Below the pieces are notes generated by a model that ran no database searches, was not told the DNA's origin, and was given only the letters and a program-made list of their open reading frames with translations. The translations under genes were made by a program, and so were the position numbers. From the NCBI GenBank assembly GCA_018969885.1, contig JAGWXN010000020.1:1-22985 (forward strand): a DNA stretch of 22,985 nucleotides, written 5' to 3'. Each line of letters starts with the position of its first letter. The stretch's first letter is position 1. Positions 20,598-22,985 of the stretch are shown here, piece by piece. The DNA is from Betaproteobacteria bacterium. Its GTDB lineage: Bacteria > Pseudomonadota > Gammaproteobacteria > Burkholderiales > Burkholderiaceae.

Positions 20598-22646
20598 GTG
20601 ACCGCTATCCCTGTCGCGATCCCGATTCTCGCAGCCGGACCCACGCCTGGGGCTCGCACGCCGGAGCCTGCCTATCCGTCGATGCTAGCGCCGCTGACGC
20701 TGGCTGGTAAGCGTCTGCGGAACCGCATCGTCCATCTGTCGATGACCACCTTTTCCAACCGCGATGCCAAGGTGGGGGCGACGCTTCTCAACTATTGTGC
20801 GAGCCGCGCTCGTGGTGGCGCAGCAATGCTGGTCACCGAGCCCATCAGCATGGCGCGTCATCATCATCTGGCTACGCGCGCCGACGCCTGGAACGACACG
20901 GATCTCGATGGCCTCAGCCGGCTCGCTCATGCCGTTGAATCTGAAGATTGCCGGCTGATCGCGCAGCTTCTGGAACGGGGTCGTGCCCGCAATCAGCCGG
21001 GTCGCAGCTTTGATGGCATTGGCATGTCGGTGCTGCCCGACGATCTCAGCTGGTCCATGCCGCGTGCCCTGCTGCGTAGCGAAATCGCGCCGCTCCTCGA
21101 TGAATACGCCAAGGCGGCGGCGAGGCTCAAGCGCTGTGGCTGGAGCGGTCTTGAGATTTCCGCGGGGCATGGGCATTTTTTTCATCAAACGCTCTCGCCC
21201 TGGTCGAATCGCCGCACCGATGACTACGGCGGAGATCTTGAAGGTCGGACCCGGCTGCTGCGCGAACTGATCGATGCGATTCGTGCCAACTGTGGCGGCG
21301 ACTTCATTCTGGGTTTGAAACTTCCGGGAAACGACTGGCTCCCGGGCAGTATCGACCCCGCATACGCCGCCGCGGTTGCTCGACGGCTCACCTCGAACGG
21401 CCAGGTCGATTACGTTTCTTTCTGCTGGGGAAGCCACTCTCGGACGCTCGAGCGACATGTACCCGATGGCTACACCGAGCGTGTGACGTACCGATCGACC
21501 ATTCGCGAGCTCGCACAAGCCATTCCCGAGGTCCCGGTGATCGCGGTCGGCCGGATCACCGATCCGGCGGAGGCCGATGCGATCGTGGCCGACGGCACGG
21601 CGGCGATGGTGGGTATTGGCCGCGCGCTCATCGCCGATCCCGCCTGGGCGAACAAGGCGCAAGCGGGGCGCGCCCACGACATTCGCTACTGCGTGTCATG
21701 CAACACCTGCTGGGAACGGATTTCTCAGCAGCGCCTGCCAATTGGCTGCGACAACAATCCTCGGGTGGGTCTCGCAGATGAAGTCGACTACCGGCCGGCG
21801 CGTGCCGAACATGCCCGGCGTGTGGTCATCGTGGGCGCAGGCCCAGCGGGCCTGGAGTCGGCCTGGATTGCGGCGGCACGTGGTCATCGGGTGACGGTGC
21901 TCACCCGCGGTGACGAGGTGGGCGGCAAGCTGCGCCTGCGTGCGCGGTTGCCAGGCGGCGAGTCAGTGAGCAGTGTGTATGACTACCAACATGCGGCAGC
22001 GCTTCGATACGGATGCGAGTTCGTCATGCGCCGCGACGCGCAACTGGCGGACGTCCTTGCGTACGAACCCGATGCGGTGATCCTCGCAACGGGGGCCGAC
22101 ATGGTTCCGCCGCTATGGCTACCGGACGATATCCGCGATTCCGGGCTGGTGCCTGATCTGCGAAGCGCCATGCGCGAGGTGCTTCGCCACGGCGCGCGGC
22201 AGCCAGGCTCCGCCGTTATCTTTGACATGGACCATGGTGAGGGTACCTATGCGGCCGCCGAGTATCTGCACTCGGTTTTTGATCGGGTTGTGATTGTCAC
22301 GCCGCGCGATACGGTGGCGCAGGACCTGCCGATGGTCGTCCGTCAGGGAATCTTGCGGCGGTTGAATGAAAAGCGCATTGGTGTGATTACCCTATCCGAG
22401 CCCGTGTGGAGCGAGCGGGTGGAAAGTGCGGCCGAGCTGGTCTGCGTTAACGTCTACAACGGAGAGCAGACGCTGGTGCGTGATCTGGCGTTTCTCGCGT
22501 GGTCCACGCCTCGAGCGCCCGAGGTTGCGCTCGCGCTTAAACTTGCCGAGCGCGGCATCGTGTTTCACAGGGTCGGGGATGCCCAGGCGGCGCGTTCGCT
22601 GTATGCGGCCACATCGGAGGGGCATGCCGCAGGCCACGCGGTCTGA
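20598..22646 (+). CDS. Trimethylamine-dehydrogenase-like Fe-S flavoenzyme (NADH:flavin oxidoreductase/OYE family)
   Basis: Domains are an Old-Yellow-Enzyme FMN barrel (about residues 28-360; NRIVHLSMTTFSN, SPWSNRRTDDYGGDLEGR, GRALIADPAW), a 4Fe-4S site, then an ADP/FAD-binding domain (GAGPAG at 413-418) and a second dinucleotide-fold region. The cysteines Cys365, Cys368, Cys371 and Cys384 have spacing C-x2-C-x2-C-x12-C. As I recall it, that is the trimethylamine dehydrogenase pattern rather than C-x2-C-x3-C of 2,4-dienoyl-CoA reductase. Likely roles are oxidative demethylation of a methylated amine or reduction of an enoate; the substrate is unknown. GTG 20598 gives 682 residues; ATG 20682 (MLAPLTLAG) gives 654. 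Neither has a good Shine-Dalgarno. Confidence 0.88.
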   Translation: MTAIPVAIPILAAGPTPGARTPEPAYPSMLAPLTLAGKRLRNRIVHLSMTTFSNRDAKVGATLLNYCASRARGGAAMLVTEPISMARHHHLATRADAWNDTDLDGLSRLAHAVESEDCRLIAQLLERGRARNQPGRSFDGIGMSVLPDDLSWSMPRALLRSEIAPLLDEYAKAAARLKRCGWSGLEISAGHGHFFHQTLSPWSNRRTDDYGGDLEGRTRLLRELIDAIRANCGGDFILGLKLPGNDWLPGSIDPAYAAAVARRLTSNGQVDYVSFCWGSHSRTLERHVPDGYTERVTYRSTIRELAQAIPEVPVIAVGRITDPAEADAIVADGTAAMVGIGRALIADPAWANKAQAGRAHDIRYCVSCNTCWERISQQRLPIGCDNNPRVGLADEVDYRPARAEHARRVVIVGAGPAGLESAWIAAARGHRVTVLTRGDEVGGKLRLRARLPGGESVSSVYDYQHAAALRYGCEFVMRRDAQLADVLAYEPDAVILATGADMVPPLWLPDDIRDSGLVPDLRSAMREVLRHGARQPGSAVIFDMDHGEGTYAAAEYLHSVFDRVVIVTPRDTVAQDLPMVVRQGILRRLNEKRIGVITLSEPVWSERVESAAELVCVNVYNGEQTLVRDLAFLAWSTPRAPEVALALKLAERGIVFHRVGDAQAARSLYAATSEGHAAGHAV

Positions 22647-22678
22647 TGCTTTGAAGGGCGCAGGCGGCCCGGTGAGAC

Positions 22679-22985
22679 TCAACCCTGCGACAGACCCCAC
22701 TGAGCGAGCGCCTCAGGCGCCAGGCCCAGCGATCGAAAGTAGTCGGTCGGCAACTGATCGTAAGCGCGATCAGGCAGCGGCTCGACGTCACCGGGGGTCC
22801 AGCTGCCATCGACATCGCCGGCGAGCACGCCCACCAGATTCACCGCCGCTGACTGACCCGCGCGGGCACTGACCGCGGCATCGGTGGATGCAACGGCATG
22901 ACGTGTATACACCGAACCCGTAGCGGCATTCCAAAGCGCCTCGGATTCGCCCGCAAAGCGCCAGACAGCAGCCGATGCGTCGCCC
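22679..22985 (-). CDS. C-terminal part of an unrecognised protein (runs off the window)
   Basis: The frame is open from the right edge to the TGA at 22679 and encodes the last 101 residues. It ends GLAPEALAQWGLSQG, with a middle stretch VGVLAGDVDGSWTPGD and, before it, AATGSVYTRHAVASTDAAV. I do not recognise the family. The Asp-rich GDVDGSW resembles the start of dockerin or calcium-loop repeats in secreted bacterial proteins, which is only suggestive. Several in-frame GTGs exist, but the upstream codons look equally coding, so the start is probably outside the window. It converges on the TMADH-like gene with 32 bp between stops. Confidence 0.6.
   Translation of the reverse strand, partial: GDASAAVWRFAGESEALWNAATGSVYTRHAVASTDAAVSARAGQSAAVNLVGVLAGDVDGSWTPGDVEPLPDRAYDQLPTDYFRSLGLAPEALAQWGLSQG

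Overview
The window looks like chromosomal DNA of a high-G+C betaproteobacterium, most likely of the order Burkholderiales. The evidence is the his/HIT/tat order, Burkholderiales-style HtrA, petABC and sspAB, an orphan Bug-type solute receptor, and frequent GTG/TTG starts with stop-start overlaps. No species can be named from sequence alone.

Left part (1-5176, plus strand): the end of hisB, then hisH-hisA-hisF-hisI-hisE in a tight run with stop/start overlaps from hisF onward. A HIT-family hydrolase gene is coupled to hisE by a TTG start, and tatA, tatB and tatC follow. A perfect 10-bp hairpin with a T-rich 3' flank lies between tatA and tatB. A Nif3-family gene (minus, 5186-5932) converges on tatC and diverges from a DegQ/HtrA-type periplasmic protease gene (plus, 5985-7163).

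Middle part (7188-12992, minus strand): a four-gene cassette, in transcription order a TAXI-family TRAP receptor, a fused TRAP permease, a NadC-type quinolinate phosphoribosyltransferase, and a fusion of a PhnN-type ribose-1,5-bisphosphokinase with an AMP-phosphorylase-type nucleoside phosphorylase. The last two genes overlap by 4 bp. The fusion could turn NMP plus phosphate plus ATP into PRPP, and PRPP is the co-substrate of NadC. The cassette therefore reads as an uptake-plus-phosphoribosylation module, and it is the best candidate here for an undescribed system. Substrate and pathway are inference.

Right of the cassette (13170-18035, plus): the cytochrome bc1 operon petABC, the stringent starvation genes sspA and sspB, and tRNA-Thr(UGU). 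SspB carries an unusually long low-complexity tail ending in a putative ClpX-docking motif. The Rieske protein, and probably the TAXI receptor, carry twin-arginine signals, so both would use the Tat system encoded in the same window.

Right edge (18080-22985): an accessory-looking metabolic region with a Bug-family periplasmic receptor, a fumarate-reductase-like FAD flavoprotein (minus), a divergent trimethylamine-dehydrogenase-like Fe-S flavoenzyme (plus), and the C-terminal part of an unrecognised protein (minus) that runs off the window. I saw no insertion sequence, CRISPR array, rRNA or phage gene, and no gene-free stretch longer than about 180 bases.
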